Below are positions 45,355 through 58,062 of a stretch of DNA of 64,000 nt, in pieces. Where the stretch lies: contig JAQFVV010012418.1 in the NCBI GenBank assembly GCA_028023455.1, positions 4,831,244 through 4,895,243 on the forward strand, given 5' to 3'. Both the position numbers and the translations under genes were made by a program. The DNA is from Epiperipatus broadwayi. Its lineage: Eukaryota; Onychophora; Udeonychophora; Euonychophora; Peripatidae. How positions within the stretch are numbered: the first letter of the stretch is position 1; every line of letters begins with the position of its first letter. The notes beneath the pieces were generated by a model. That model was not told where the DNA came from. It saw only the letters and a list, made by a program, of their open reading frames with translations, and ran no database searches.

Positions 45355-48300
45355 ATTACAGTTGTACAGAAAAGATAATTCTAGTTATTGAATTACATTA
45401 AATAAAAATATTGCAAAATCTTAAGAGAAAAAAAATTAATACTGAAGAATTTATAAAATTAATTTTTTTATTATCAATTGAATCTTAGCTTATCAAAATA
45501 TCATAGTTAATAATAATTTTCAAAATGTTATATGATTTAAATGGAGTTATTGCCAGTAATTTTACTGTTTAATATCATCCTTTGATATTAACTTTAGTAT
45601 TATGATCTTTTTCTTTATTATTATTATGCACTATCTAATTTTGAGAAATATATTTTTGGCCTTATTTGCAAAGTCAAATTTCTAATGTGGATGTTTTTCT
45701 TTTAAGTATTGACCCCCCTACCATCCATTGCACTTCTAAATTGGTAGCTTTTTGAATTGTATCCATTATGGGTTTAATTTTTCACAATATTATTTTTATA
45801 TTAATGGTTTTGCTGAATTTCAATTTTCAACAGCTCATTCATTTGTAAAATGACTACTGATTCAGGAACATTTCATCTTGTAGGTCAGACAGTAGGCAAT
45901 TTATAACTATTTTTAGGCTCTTTATTCCCATCAGTAAAGATTACATTTTCAGATAGTAAATGGTGACTAAACTATGATTTGCAATCAGCGCTTTTCTTTA
46001 TAACTTACACATGTGGTAAATAACTTTCTTACATTGGCAATTGAAAAATAATAATGATAAGTTATATTTTTCCAATGCTGACTCTGCTTTGTGTTTCTGA
46101 TAAACTTTCTTTTTTTTTTTTTTTTTAGTTATTTCTGCTAGTTCTTTGGGGAAGTCACATTTTGTGACTTCAAACATTGAACTCTCTCTCTCCCTGGCAG
46201 CTAATTTTCATTGACTGGTGATTAAACTTCAACTGACTCACTTGCAACTAACTTGTGTTGTTTTAATTTCTTTATACATCTATAATCTTTCCATATGATA
46301 AATGTATATCGCCTGAAATCAAAACATTACAAACTTTTAATAAAAATATATTGATTTGTTCTCTGGATAATAACATATTTTATTTTTTGGTTAATCTTTG
46401 TTCAATGATCCATTTAATTAATAAATTGGAAAAATATTAAAATTACATACACAGACATATGTATTATAGATATATTCTATATTTTCCTAGTTATAATGAA
46501 TATTTGAAGTTGCCAATTATTAATTCTAAATAATAAATATTTGCTCCATTGAATTAAAAAATTTTGTGACTTCTTTTCCATTCTTTATGTTTTAATGCTA
46601 TAAGTCACATTTTGGCAGTATCAAAATTCTAAAAAAATTCTATCTTTATAATGGTAGCCAGATTGTATGTCAATATTGTAGAGTGTAATATTTATTTCTT
46701 GAACTATCTCAAATACCCTCCCTTCACACCAGCTAATGCATTATTAATTTGATTTATTAATATATGTATTATTATAATTATTATTAATAAAGAATTTCAT
46801 GGAGGAATAATTAGTGAATTATGTACTATGCCCATTACGCGGAATCAAGACTGAGCAAACCTTGAAAGTTTTTCATTTCTTAAACAGTCTGAGTTTTCTA
46901 TCAGATTACTAACCTATACCCAATTTGACTATCTGTCTAATAAAGGATGGTCAGTGAGTATTTCATTCTTAACCAGATTAATAATTAGAAATTATAATAG
47001 TAATATGATGTAGCTTTCAACATTAATAGGATATCATAACTCTATGAGTAAGAGCATTGTTACTTTCAACTTTTTCCTCTCTTAATAATGAATTATTATT
47101 AAATAAAATGTTTCACATAATGACATTTCATTCTTTTTTTTTTTGTCATTGTTTATAGCAAAGGTTTGACCTACTAAGATTTTAGCAACAAAATTGCTAT
47201 CAAAAGGTGATGATTGTTATGAGAAATTATGGCATACTTGAACTATGCTCTCCAAAAGTGACCTGCAGTTTCAAATAGCAAACAAAACTTCATATGACTT
47301 TTCCAGTTTACATTTACTATCCATATATCAAATTAGTAAGCATCATGTTTGCTAAAATATACAGATTTGAAATATATTACATATATCCAGATATTTTAAA
47401 AATCATTTGGTTATAGAATATAAATGACTTCAATGGTTTTTCTTACATCCTTTAAAAGCATCTATTTTCTTCAAAGAATATTAAAAGTTTGAGCACAATT
47501 AGGAAACCTGATTGTCAACAATCTGCAAAGAGGTTTTATCAGTCAATTAAGTAAACATTGGGGAAAAAAGATTTATAATATTCTATATAGATAAGCCATC
47601 TTTTTTTTGTAGGCTCAGCTTCCTATAATATTTGATATAATGATTATTAGAATTTTTATCTCAGATTGATATGTCTTGTTACGTAGGTTTCAAACTTCGG
47701 GAAGTTTAATGTTTTAGGTAGTTATGTTAAATAGGGATTAAGTGGATACAGATATATGATTATAATTATTGCAATCTTTATTCTAGTCTTGCTATTTTGT
47801 GAATGAAAAATAAACTAGCAGAAACAAGTCTGGGGTCTTGAAGGTATGAGAATATAAACACCACTATTGAATAATGTAAAATAAAATAAATAGTCTTGAG
47901 AGGATCAAGTAAATAATGTTATACATATATAGTATTTTTCTCTTGCTATTTTTTTTTTTTTTTGCTGTTGTTGTTGTTAAATATTTCAAATATGGAACTT
48001 AGAAAAATTTCAAATATTTTCTCTACTAAATTTCTTAATTCAAAAATGTTAATTCCAAAAAAAATAATGCTTGTAAAAGAATAAAAAAAAATATGAGAAA
48101 AATAAATTATATCTTGAAGTTTCATAGTTTCATTTTACATAATAAGAGGATTCCTTTTATTGCTGCATAAATTCTATATCTTGTATGGGTCAGAGGTTAT
48201 TCATTTATTATTTAACACTCTCAAAAAGCGTTTGCACAATTTGGTTTGAAAAAAGCCAATATGAATGTGATTACAATTGTATACAGGCTATAAAAAATAA

Positions 48301-48508
48301 ATGCTGATTTATATAGTTATTAATAATATTTACTAATATCAACAATAACAAAGGTGAATGATTTTAATTTGTATTATATTGTCAGACTGCATGACATGTA
48401 AGAATTTATTTTTGTCAATTCTTTATATATGTTAAATTTGTAACTAGAAAACTGCTAAAATAATTAAGATACTTGCATCTCCTTAAAGTTCTAACTCTAT
48501 TTACAAAA

Positions 48509-48510
<2 letters not shown>
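45355..48510. other. non-coding stretch, in part less AT-rich
   Basis: No gene is recognised. The part 45640-46290 contains longer non-repetitive sequence and a hairpin AGTCACATTTTGTGACT at about 46154, and could be an old transposon fragment. I found no matching motif. Confidence 0.4.
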
Positions 48511-49284
<774 letters not shown>

Positions 49285-49390
49285 GTGTGATTAATGTAGT
49301 GATAATAGCAGTTGTCTCTTAAGTTCTAAATCCATGGATTATAGCCCAACTCGGATACTTCCTGCACTTGAACTTCTTAATAAACTTCTG
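49285..49390 (+). repeat. possible tRNA-Lys-like relic (SINE head)
   Basis: The plus strand has AGCAGTTGTCTCTTAAG, then TGGATTATAGCCCAA. The order resembles the D-arm end, anticodon arm (CTCTTAA) and T arm of tRNA-Lys. Stems are poor and no SINE body is shared with other copies, so this is tentative. Confidence 0.25.
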
Positions 49391-50525
49391 AATAATAGAG
49401 CTATTGAATTTTTTAATTCATTTTATGTTGAATTACACATTAGAGAATCCATGATAAAAGCAAAAACTCTTAAAGTCACAATAATATAGTTCAATTGATT
49501 TATTATAAATTATATACATTTTAACTTGCTTTTACTGGTTGTAAATTTTTAAAATACAATAAAAAATCATAGCACTTTTTAATGCTCCCATCCCACTTTT
49601 TCTCTTATCCAAATGATTATAATAAAATCATATCAGTTACATTTTTGGTTTATCCTAACATTTTGTTTACATAAATATAAAATAAGTTACCCATTAAAAA
49701 TATACCTTATGTAAATGTGTTAAATAAGAAGTCTATAAATATTGATCTCATAATTCTTGGAAAACCCATATAGCATCTAATTTTGCTTATATAAATTCAA
49801 TTGATGATTATTGCATAATTGAAAATACTTCTGCTTAAATTTCTAAATTATTACTGTTCATTATTTGTTTTTATTATAATTTTAAATTGTTATATATATA
49901 AATTATTGTCAAGGGAATTTAAATGTTGACAAAAACCTACCTTGCAGTTGTTCCACTATATCAGCAATATCAAAATTAATAGTTTGAAAGAAAAAAAAGC
50001 TAAATTAAAAATTCATAAACTTGAATTTATTAATTTTGTGCACATACTTCCATGTACAAGCAGATATAAATAATTTCTCAGTCGCCATTACTTTGGATCA
50101 CATATTCAGTCACATAGTTGTTTTTGCTGCATAAATTAGAATTAGTAAAATTTTATTTAAAATGATCCGAAAGTGCATGCTAACAACAATGGTTAATTCT
50201 AAAAAAGTTAAAAATAATTGATTTAGTAGTGAATGAAAAAGTCATTTGCTGAGCAAATATATTCATAAATATATTTTTCTTATCTAGATTTGAATATGTA
50301 GTAAGTATTTCTTATTATATTAACTTTTTCATAAATGTATTATTCTACTTCGGTGCTTTGGATTAGTATTTTCTTCATAAAGACTTAAAACCATTGTATA
50401 ATATTGATGTGATTTATATTTTAAAAATACTGTGGCTAAAAAAATCAAATCATGCTTTGAAAATAAATACTTAAGTCAATAAACATCACATGACCACCTG
50501 CTCTTATGTTTGTGTATAACTGTTA
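49391..50525. other. AT-rich non-coding stretch
   Basis: I see nothing recognisable. Confidence 0.4.
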
Positions 50526-50838
50526 TTAAAACAGGCAAAACTCACTATATATATTGCCACACACAGCAAGCTAGAGTAATCATAGTTTTGTAGTTAAATG
50601 GAGATAAGAGGTGGTTGCTGGAGGGTTGCATTAGATCCTAAGATCTAGATGCAGTGCTCTCAGATCCAAGGCTTCTCACTGACGAAGGCCATAAGCCAGA
50701 AACTAGTCTGGGCATATTGGATGAGTAGGTACTAGATGGGGAGTTTATGCACAAGCCGTCTGGCATCCATTGATTACTCTAGCTTGCTGTGTGGTGTGGC
50801 AATATATATATATATATTGTGAGTTTTACCTGTTTTAA
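50526..50838 (+). mobile_element. foldback element carrying a hammerhead ribozyme
   Basis: The arm 50526-50582 (TTAAAACAGGCAAAACTCAC, a TA run, TTGCCACAC, CAGCAAGCTAGAGTAATCA) recurs inverted at 50771-50838 with a longer TA run and a short CAC insertion. The 188-bp interior is less AT-rich and contains a complete hammerhead motif on the plus strand. There is no coding potential. No target duplication is apparent. It could be a MITE that captured a ribozyme, or one unit of a retrozyme-like repeat. Confidence 0.75.
50659..50725 (+). ncRNA. hammerhead ribozyme, family 2
   Basis: The plus strand reads CUC, AG, AUCCAA, GGCUU, CUCA, CUGACGA (50679-50685), stem II AGGCCAUAAGCCA, GAAA (50699-50702), CUAGUC, UGGG, CAUA, UUGGAU, GAG. 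Outer helix I pairs AUCCAA with UUGGAU and CUC with GAG; inner helix I pairs CUCA with UGGG. Helix III is the palindrome ACUAGU with no loop, then C at the cleavage position (GUC, after 50708), a canonical cleavage triplet. Stem II has three G-C pairs with an A-A mismatch next to the core. All invariant core positions are present. Confidence 0.8.
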
Positions 50839-50853
50839 AAATAAATACTTGTA

Positions 50854-51122
50854 TTTTCATTTATCATTGTCAAACTCCCTCCACTCACAACTTTGACTGC
50901 ATCCATTTCAGATAAATACACTAATGATTATTACTAATCATTTTCGAAACTTGAGATAATCTCTAGCACAAATATAAACTTTAAACCTCAATTAAAGATT
51001 AATATATCTGATTTTTTAAATTTACACACACGAAGTTATTCACCTTTCTCTGTTCCCGTATGTAATATCTTTACAGACATAATAAACACCTCCATACTTC
51101 CCCATTCTTTTTAAATTCATAT
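50854..51122. repeat. interspersed repeat R3, copy 2
   Basis: This matches 20997-21230, with an extra segment of about 55 bp (51032-51088) that copy 1 lacks. It keeps the twin hairpins. It is followed within about 25 bases by hammerhead 1d. Confidence 0.75.
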
Positions 51123-51230
51123 AAATAGATATAATAAAAGACAAATGACCCCCAATATGCATTTCGTGCTGAACCAGCACTCATCAGTTGGCCCTGGTCA
51201 ATATCTCTCATATATCTCTCTATTATATGA
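51123..51230 (-). mobile_element. partial hammerhead unit, copy 1d
   Basis: Only the ribozyme and short flanks of the family 1 unit are recognisable. The tRNA-like part is not evident, and repeat R3 occupies its place on the downstream side of the minus strand. Confidence 0.6.
51146..51200 (-). ncRNA. hammerhead ribozyme, family 1, copy 1d (best preserved)
   Basis: The minus strand reads UGACC, AGGG, CCAA, CUGAUGAG, stem II GUGCU-GGUUC-AGCAC, GAAA, palindromic AUGCAU, A, UUGG, G, GGUCA. Outer helix I has five pairs and inner helix I four, and stem II has five Watson-Crick pairs closed by G-C. Every invariant core base is present, and the internal loop of helix I and loop II are placed as in natural type I hammerheads. 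Predicted cleavage follows the A before UUGG. Confidence 0.88.
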
Positions 51231-53289
51231 TTGTATTAAACTTTATAGTTTTAAATTTTACTATTTGATTGATGATGAGATTAAAACCTAAGATTGGTAA
51301 AAAAAAATTTCAATTAAAGATATTACATTTCAAGTTAAATTTACATTAAACATTGTAGTTATTACAATCACAAAATTATTATAATTGCAGCATTTGTTAA
51401 CATTAGAAACAAATCTATTTCATTAATATTTTAATTTTGTCTTTACTTATATCCACACACATACACACCTTCCGCAAAAATATATAAAAAAATTAAATAC
51501 ATTGAAAAAATAATAATAATGCAAAGGACTATTGATTTTTTTTATAAATATTATTTTCAAACAATAATTATGAATAACTATTTCCACTACTAATCATAAG
51601 CGGTTATTATTCTAATTAAAGATAAAAAATTCTTATTATAAATAAAACTAATTTATGGATTATCTTAATCAATTGAAGTTTCTATTGATTAGTTTTAAGT
51701 GACATCTTTCTATTCAGAATCTTAGTAATAAATCATGAAACTAAATAAGCTATCACTCCTGTTTAACAATTAGACATAAACATATATTTCTACCAAGGCA
51801 ACCACACAAACATTCAATTTTCAATACAACTTCAGTAATTCTATTTTAATGTTTGTACTTATGTATTCACTGATGAGAGAGAGTGTGTGTGTGTGTGTGT
51901 GTGTCTATATATATAGAAAGAAATACTGTAAGGGAATGTAAAAAGTAATATGGGAAGATGACAATCATCATCATCTTCAAATATCATAGTCAATGAGTAT
52001 GAGAATCAGCACAGAATAGAATAAGTACTTATAATAAATATAAGTTATATCATTAACATTAAACATGAATAATCAACAATCATCCCTTTGTAACTGGATT
52101 TAAGAGATACATTATTAAGTTAAACAGGCTAATTATCTTCTAGCTAATGCCAAACTCAGGGCATAATATAAAAGCAATAATTTGCATGTACATATTTAAG
52201 TACCAAAGTTACAATAATACACATTTAAAAAATGCTATCATTAAGATATTTATGTTGATCATCATCAATGCTCTCAGTTACTTGCTACTTTGAGCATAAT
52301 GACCATCAATAAAATTGTAATTATCAAACAGTGGATAGACTTTAAAGATGATCTTGACTTTTGCGCCATCCAGAGTGTTGGATGTCGAAACACAGGTATA
52401 TACACCATCACATATATAAATTAATTGTGGTTTACAAGGATTCTAGGGACTGGGATTGTAAACAAGAGAAAACTCAAATATATATATACTTAAATCTATT
52501 TTAGAATTGAATAACTTTCATAAAGGAATAACTTAAAACGATGATAGATAAATTTACAAACTAGAAATAATAATAAAAATAAAATTAAAGGTTTGTTAAG
52601 TACTCTATTATATAAATACATTATTTTGATTTACATATATTTGAAATTGTTTCCAGATTGAAAACATAAGTTTACAGGGCATAAACACATAGACATGCCC
52701 ATATAATAATATAAAATTAAAATATTCTAATTGTTAATAAATTAATAAAAATCATTCTATTTCAATAAAACCTACATAATGACTGACTATTTATAGGTGA
52801 CGGGGTAAATATGTGCTCATCCTGACATTTATATCCCAATGCTATTTTATTTGTCAATAATAAATTTATTAAATCCATATCTCAATATTATATTTTCACA
52901 AGATAATTAATTCAATGTTGAAAATATATATAAAGAAATACACACATAATTCCGTATTCTAATATGATAAAATATTTGGTATTAATTTTAAATATTATCA
53001 TAGTACATTATTCTTAATTGTAAATAAAAGTTTTTAAAAGAAAATCTTAGCAGTACAGTTTGAAAGTTCTTTTAAAACTCTGGCTTTTGTTTCTCCATTT
53101 ACAATATTTAAGAAAGATTACAGATTTTATTTTTCTAATTTCAAAACAAAATCTTTTATAAATGATAAAACTCTAAGAAATCTTTGGGAGATAAATTACT
53201 CATTTACTTTTATTTTCTACCCATATTTTCTTTTAAGTTGGATAATTAAGTCAACAGTTGTTTACCTTTAAAATGTATAAATTGAATAT
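51231..53289. other. AT-rich non-coding stretch
   Basis: No gene is recognised. A (GT)n tract of about 24 bp lies at 51881-51904. The part 52300-52460 is slightly less AT-rich and unassigned. Confidence 0.45.
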
Positions 53290-53541
53290 TTAACTAACTG
53301 CAAAGTTAAGTATCTGAAAAAATGTCATTTTCAATATATATATATTCTTCTCAACAGCTAATATCTGTTCCAGATCTCCTGTATGCAATATATATATACG
53401 ACTAGCAATAACTTCGTTTTTGTTCACCATGTTATATGAATCAGTGTATATAAATAAACTACAACCATGTCTTGTCCATGATAGAAAGGTAGCTGGCTTC
53501 CTATTCTCATATCTGTGATATAAATAATTACAGCAATGCAA
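53290..53541 (-). other. weak candidate exon, unassigned
   Basis: On the minus strand TTATTTATATCACAG could be a splice acceptor at about 53517. It opens a frame with RYENRKPATFLSWTRHG and SRIYILHTGDLEQIL, compositionally more protein-like than its surroundings. No consensus donor follows clearly and I recognise no family. Confidence 0.2.
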
Positions 53542-53936
53542 GTTTTCCTCAATTCTATTCAGCTTTAATAATTTGCTGAACTACAGCCAGATAAGAAGTG
53601 GGCTATGAATTAAATCCCAGTGAAGGTGGCCCTATTTCTATGGAAATTCAAATTCGACCAATATGAAGATTGATGATGGTGGTTCTTTGGAGATTGCTTT
53701 CAACATATACTACTACAGCATTCTCTATAGCCTAATAACTTATTAATAATGTGTTGTTGTTTTTTCAAATCCATTATTTATAGTTTATAGAAGAATTTGA
53801 AAACAATATAACTAAGTTTTTTTTTTTCTTGATTAAAAAACAACAACAATAAATTAATAACTTTTTAGTTTACATTAATTAAAACCAATTTCTACCATGT
53901 AAAATTTTTTTTCTTAATTCTTCAAACAAAAACAGG
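53542..53936. other. non-coding spacer
   Basis: I see nothing recognisable before the hAT remnant. Confidence 0.4.
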
Positions 53937-53944
53937 TTGTAGAA
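53937..53944. repeat. 8-bp target-site duplication of the hAT element, left copy
   Basis: TTGTAGAA is identical to 54979-54986. Confidence 0.85.
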
Positions 53945-54978
53945 TAGAGGTGGGGAACCTTTTTCTACTAAGGGCCATTTGGATATTTATAATCTCACTC
54001 ACAGGCCACACTAAATTATTGACTTAAAAATTAATCTATTATATTTGATCAAAAATTTAATTAATTTACCACTAATCATTAATTAAAAATAAAGTAACAT
54101 CAATATTTTTAATAACTTTTCCACATTTAATTCCAATTTTTCTAATTCACCTTGAACTTATCTTCATGACATATATTCTTAAATTCCTTATTATGTTATG
54201 GACAGATTAATTCTACAACAGCTAGGATGCAGTCTCTTCTATAAATTCCCCTTCACAAAATGATTTTGAATTTTCTGGGTTTTTTTTTTCAATAATATGC
54301 TCTCACAAAATTTTCTGACTTGTTATAAAACATACTTGATGAAACTCCTTTTCAAGTTTTCTATTTTAATATTTCTTTTTTCTCCAATAACTTTGTTGTA
54401 GTCAGAATGTTTGATAAATAGTAACTCTTAATAATGTGTTCTTTATTAACTAAAATACTTTCCAGACATATCATACACATTAATTTACAATTTCTGTTTA
54501 AAAAAATATGCATTGGTCCATTTGTTTTCAAATGCACAATTTTTTGTGTCAATTTTTCTTAACATACTCCTGTAACCATTCTAATTTAAAAAAAAAAAAG
54601 GCAAAATAATAATAAAATAAAGTAAAATTCAAGTTTTATTTTTGTTAGTTGTACATTCAGTTGCAAAAATCACTATAAAAAACAAAATGCTCTCAGCTTC
54701 GTAGATTAAATCCATAATCAGATAGACCACACAATATAGACAATTTTTTATAACATTGTACTTCTCTAAAGAATGAAATAGAAACATTTTAAAGATTGGA
54801 GAAAAAAAAAGATGTAGTTGTCAAAATAATTATTTTACTTAACCCTTAATTCAATATTTGCATTATTCTATGAGTGTGCTTAAGTAGAAGTTTTATACAG
54901 ACCCATTTTATATACATTTGTGAAAATATCTGGGGGCTGGATTAAGAGTTTTCAGCGACCAAAGGTTCCCCACTTCTG
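53945..54978 (-). mobile_element. hAT-superfamily DNA transposon remnant
   Basis: The ends are inverted repeats: TAGAGGTGGGGAACC at the left, and CAGAAGTGGGGAACC at the right when read inverted, so the left first base has changed from C. They are flanked by the 8-bp duplication TTGTAGAA, the hallmark of hAT elements. At 1,034 bp the copy is an internal-deletion derivative that keeps only the beginning of a transposase on the minus strand. Confidence 0.88.
54160..54600 (-). pseudogene. hAT transposase N-terminal remnant
   Basis: The frame at 54361-54552 reads LMCMICLESILVNKEHIIKS, resembling the zinc-finger start (C-x2-C ... K-E-x-x-I-x-R-H) of Charlie-type hAT transposases. The expected second His region reads SYYLSN, so zinc binding is probably lost. 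Further along, in another frame, a decayed EGEFIEET and ISL-like stretch follows, as in these transposases. The catalytic DDE part is missing. Confidence 0.6.
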
Positions 54979-54986
54979 TTGTAGAA
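54979..54986. repeat. 8-bp target-site duplication of the hAT element, right copy
   Basis: TTGTAGAA directly follows the right inverted repeat. Confidence 0.85.
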
Positions 54987-57900
54987 TTAACTAAAATCAA
55001 AGAACATTGTTAAGAAAAAACAATGTTTTCCAAAATATTTTAAATTTATCAAAACTAATTAGCTTAATCTAAGTAAAAATAGATAATTGAATTTTATAAT
55101 GAAAACAAGATTGTTTTCATTTTTTTAAAAATCAAAATCAGAATTATAAAACATTAAATATACTTTCTTTAATATTTAATTTTAAATAACCTAAAATCCT
55201 TTTAAATATCAAAATTATTATTCCAGTTTATAAAATATTATAAATTTTGTTTTATGTTCATTTTTACTTTTCCTTTCAAACTTTATATACATATGCGTCC
55301 ACACACTAATGTTGTGTATCATGAGACATTTCTGTCTCAATATGTATATTAAATTTTTATGTTTTTATTTACTTCTTATACTAATAACTCAAATCTATTT
55401 ATATTCACTTTATTTTTAAAGATTTTATTAACAAAATTAAAATATTAGTCAATTATGATTACATCACTTTGATCTTTCCTTCAATTCTTTATATAGCTCT
55501 CTAAAAGATTCCATGATTCAATCAAAAGGAACAAAATATGGCAAGATATATAAAATATTCGTACTTAAAATAAATTAACATATACTCGAATTATTTTTGA
55601 AAAGAGCATTAGAAATGTTCACGAGTTCAAAACAAAAATTATTTTTAAAGTTTCATTTATTTCATTTATCAGTTTTTATAACACACTGAGCCCTAAACAA
55701 ATTTATTTTTAAAATTTGGAAAGTAGGTGTATGAAATAAGAATACAAAAATCACTCAAGCAGCAGAAAACTGAATAAAAAATTAGATATGCACAAAGGAA
55801 TTAAATATTTTAGACTTTTTATGTTGAACTGATTCTTTGATAAAGGATGTATTATTTATTTATAAATAGGTATGAACAATGTTTTTTGGGCACTTGAACT
55901 CATGAGATTTACTCAACATACATCAGATTACAAAATTTTTAAAGTATATAAAATACCCCCCCCCTTTAAGTCAATATCCTCATCTTTTATATACTGTGAT
56001 ATATATAACTTTATTTTAGAATTCATTTTAATAAATTAGTTCACAATATTTATACACATGCAATGTTTAAACAACAAAAATGAACAATATAAAATAAATA
56101 AATAAATGTAATTCAACAATAATTTAATAAAATGGTTTTAATTTCTTGAATATGAAATTTTTTTAAAAATTAATCTTAACAGTAACTATTCCTCAGTCAA
56201 TTCCTTCAGAATGAGGCTCCTGCCAAATTTTGTCAGTTACTACAAATTATATAGATGGCATTTGTATAATTCTACTAAGAATTTTGCACTGAACAATCCT
56301 GAAAAATGAATAATAAACCTATTGCTAGATATCAAGACTTATCAACAGATAGAAAAGCTCTATAATACAAAGATCAATCTCAGAGTTAAAGTTACACAAG
56401 TGCTCATTCACATAACATTTTTATAGAGTAAACAAATTATTTTTGAAGATTAAGTTTTTATTTCACGATTATTTTCATAAAATGTTTTTATTAACAAATA
56501 TAAAATATATTCACGTTTTTTGAAGGATTTAAGCTTAAATAATGGGAAATAAAAAAAATATCATTCTAACAGAAAAGTTTTTTGAAAATATTTTTTTAAT
56601 TATTTTATTTATATCAAAAATTAATTTTAATAATGACTAGGCTAAAAGATAACTTTGTTGCCATAAACTCTATTTAAACTGAAAGCCACATGTATTTATT
56701 TGGTAAATTAAATTTTGTAATATCAGTTTCATTTTAAGTGGTTTACTTTTCTTATAAAGAGTTAAGCATGTTATATAGAAAATCATAATGGATCACAATG
56801 CACCCGTGCTTCATTTACCAAGAAAAAAATCATTTTATGTGCAAAAATTGTACTTTCTAATCATTTTTATTAATATATAACTAGATTTGTGTGACAATTA
56901 GTTTCTTAAAAAAAGTTTTTTATAAATAAAATACTTGATAAAATTAAATAAAACTTAAAGACATAATTTAAAATCATTATGAAGAGAAATTGCTCATTGG
57001 CTGTTTCATATAAAACAAATTCTCAATACTAAATACAATGGAAGTCAATGAATCATCTCATAATTAGACATTTATAAACATTTTTACTTCCAGATTACTA
57101 TCAATGAGAATATTTGTGTAGTTTTGTTATTTTTTTTTTTTAAAAAAAGACAAGTTTTAGTGAGGTTATGATAAAAAATAAATGTTAAAAATTGGTTTTA
57201 GATAGAAATTGAAATTCATATAGAATTCTGCAAGTATATCCAAATAATACCTTGTGATCAGGCATCTTAGATTTGGTTCTGATTGTAAAATATTAATATG
57301 ATATATATGTATGTATACATACATACCATATGCATTAGAACACTGCTCATGATGGAGTCTTGAAATGGGATATATAAAAAAAAACTTCAAATTTAGAGAT
57401 GATTCTATAATGTTTTTAATTACAGTTAAAATTTAATTGACCTATAAAAAAACAACAACTATGAAATAAAAACTGCATAAGTAATATTTTTTTCTTAATG
57501 AAGTCATTAAATTTTAACTTAACCTGAACAATATAGAATAACCCCATGGTATATTGTCTGAATAAGGCAGACAAAAGCTGTAGAATAACCATAAGTAAAA
57601 TAATCCAAGTTGTAGCCTGTATATTGAAAGTTTCATTCTGATCATAAGATTTCATACCATGCATTGTTATATATCAATAAATTTTGTTGAAACTTTGATT
57701 TTTAAAAAACTTTGGCCAGTTTTATATTATTTGTTATAATGTAAAAATAAGAAAAAAGATACCAACACTCCTAATGTTTATTAAGAAACATATACAATTA
57801 TTTATATTATTACTTATTATTAGTTATATATATATTCAATACACATTTTATTTTTTCCAGGGGTGGGAGGATAAAAATAAATTCTTGTATAAGGCACATA

Positions 57901-58062
57901 AAAAGTTAGTGGTGGTACTTGTTATTAGTTCACAGTAAGGCAAAGATGTATTAAACACATCACTATTAACTTTCATTATAAGCACATTTATTTAAAAAAT
58001 CTTTATTTTCAAGAATATAGACGTTTTAAATATTAAATTACTTTTACCAAAATCATTCTCTC
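54987..58062. other. AT-rich non-coding stretch
   Basis: No gene or element is recognised. Short frames at 57166-57390 and 57416-57664 are of low complexity. A C8 run lies at about 55958. Confidence 0.45.

Noticed and set aside
51868-51925. CACTGATGAG followed later by AGAAATAC
   Set aside because: The intervening (GT)n gives no convincing stem II and no helix I partner is present.
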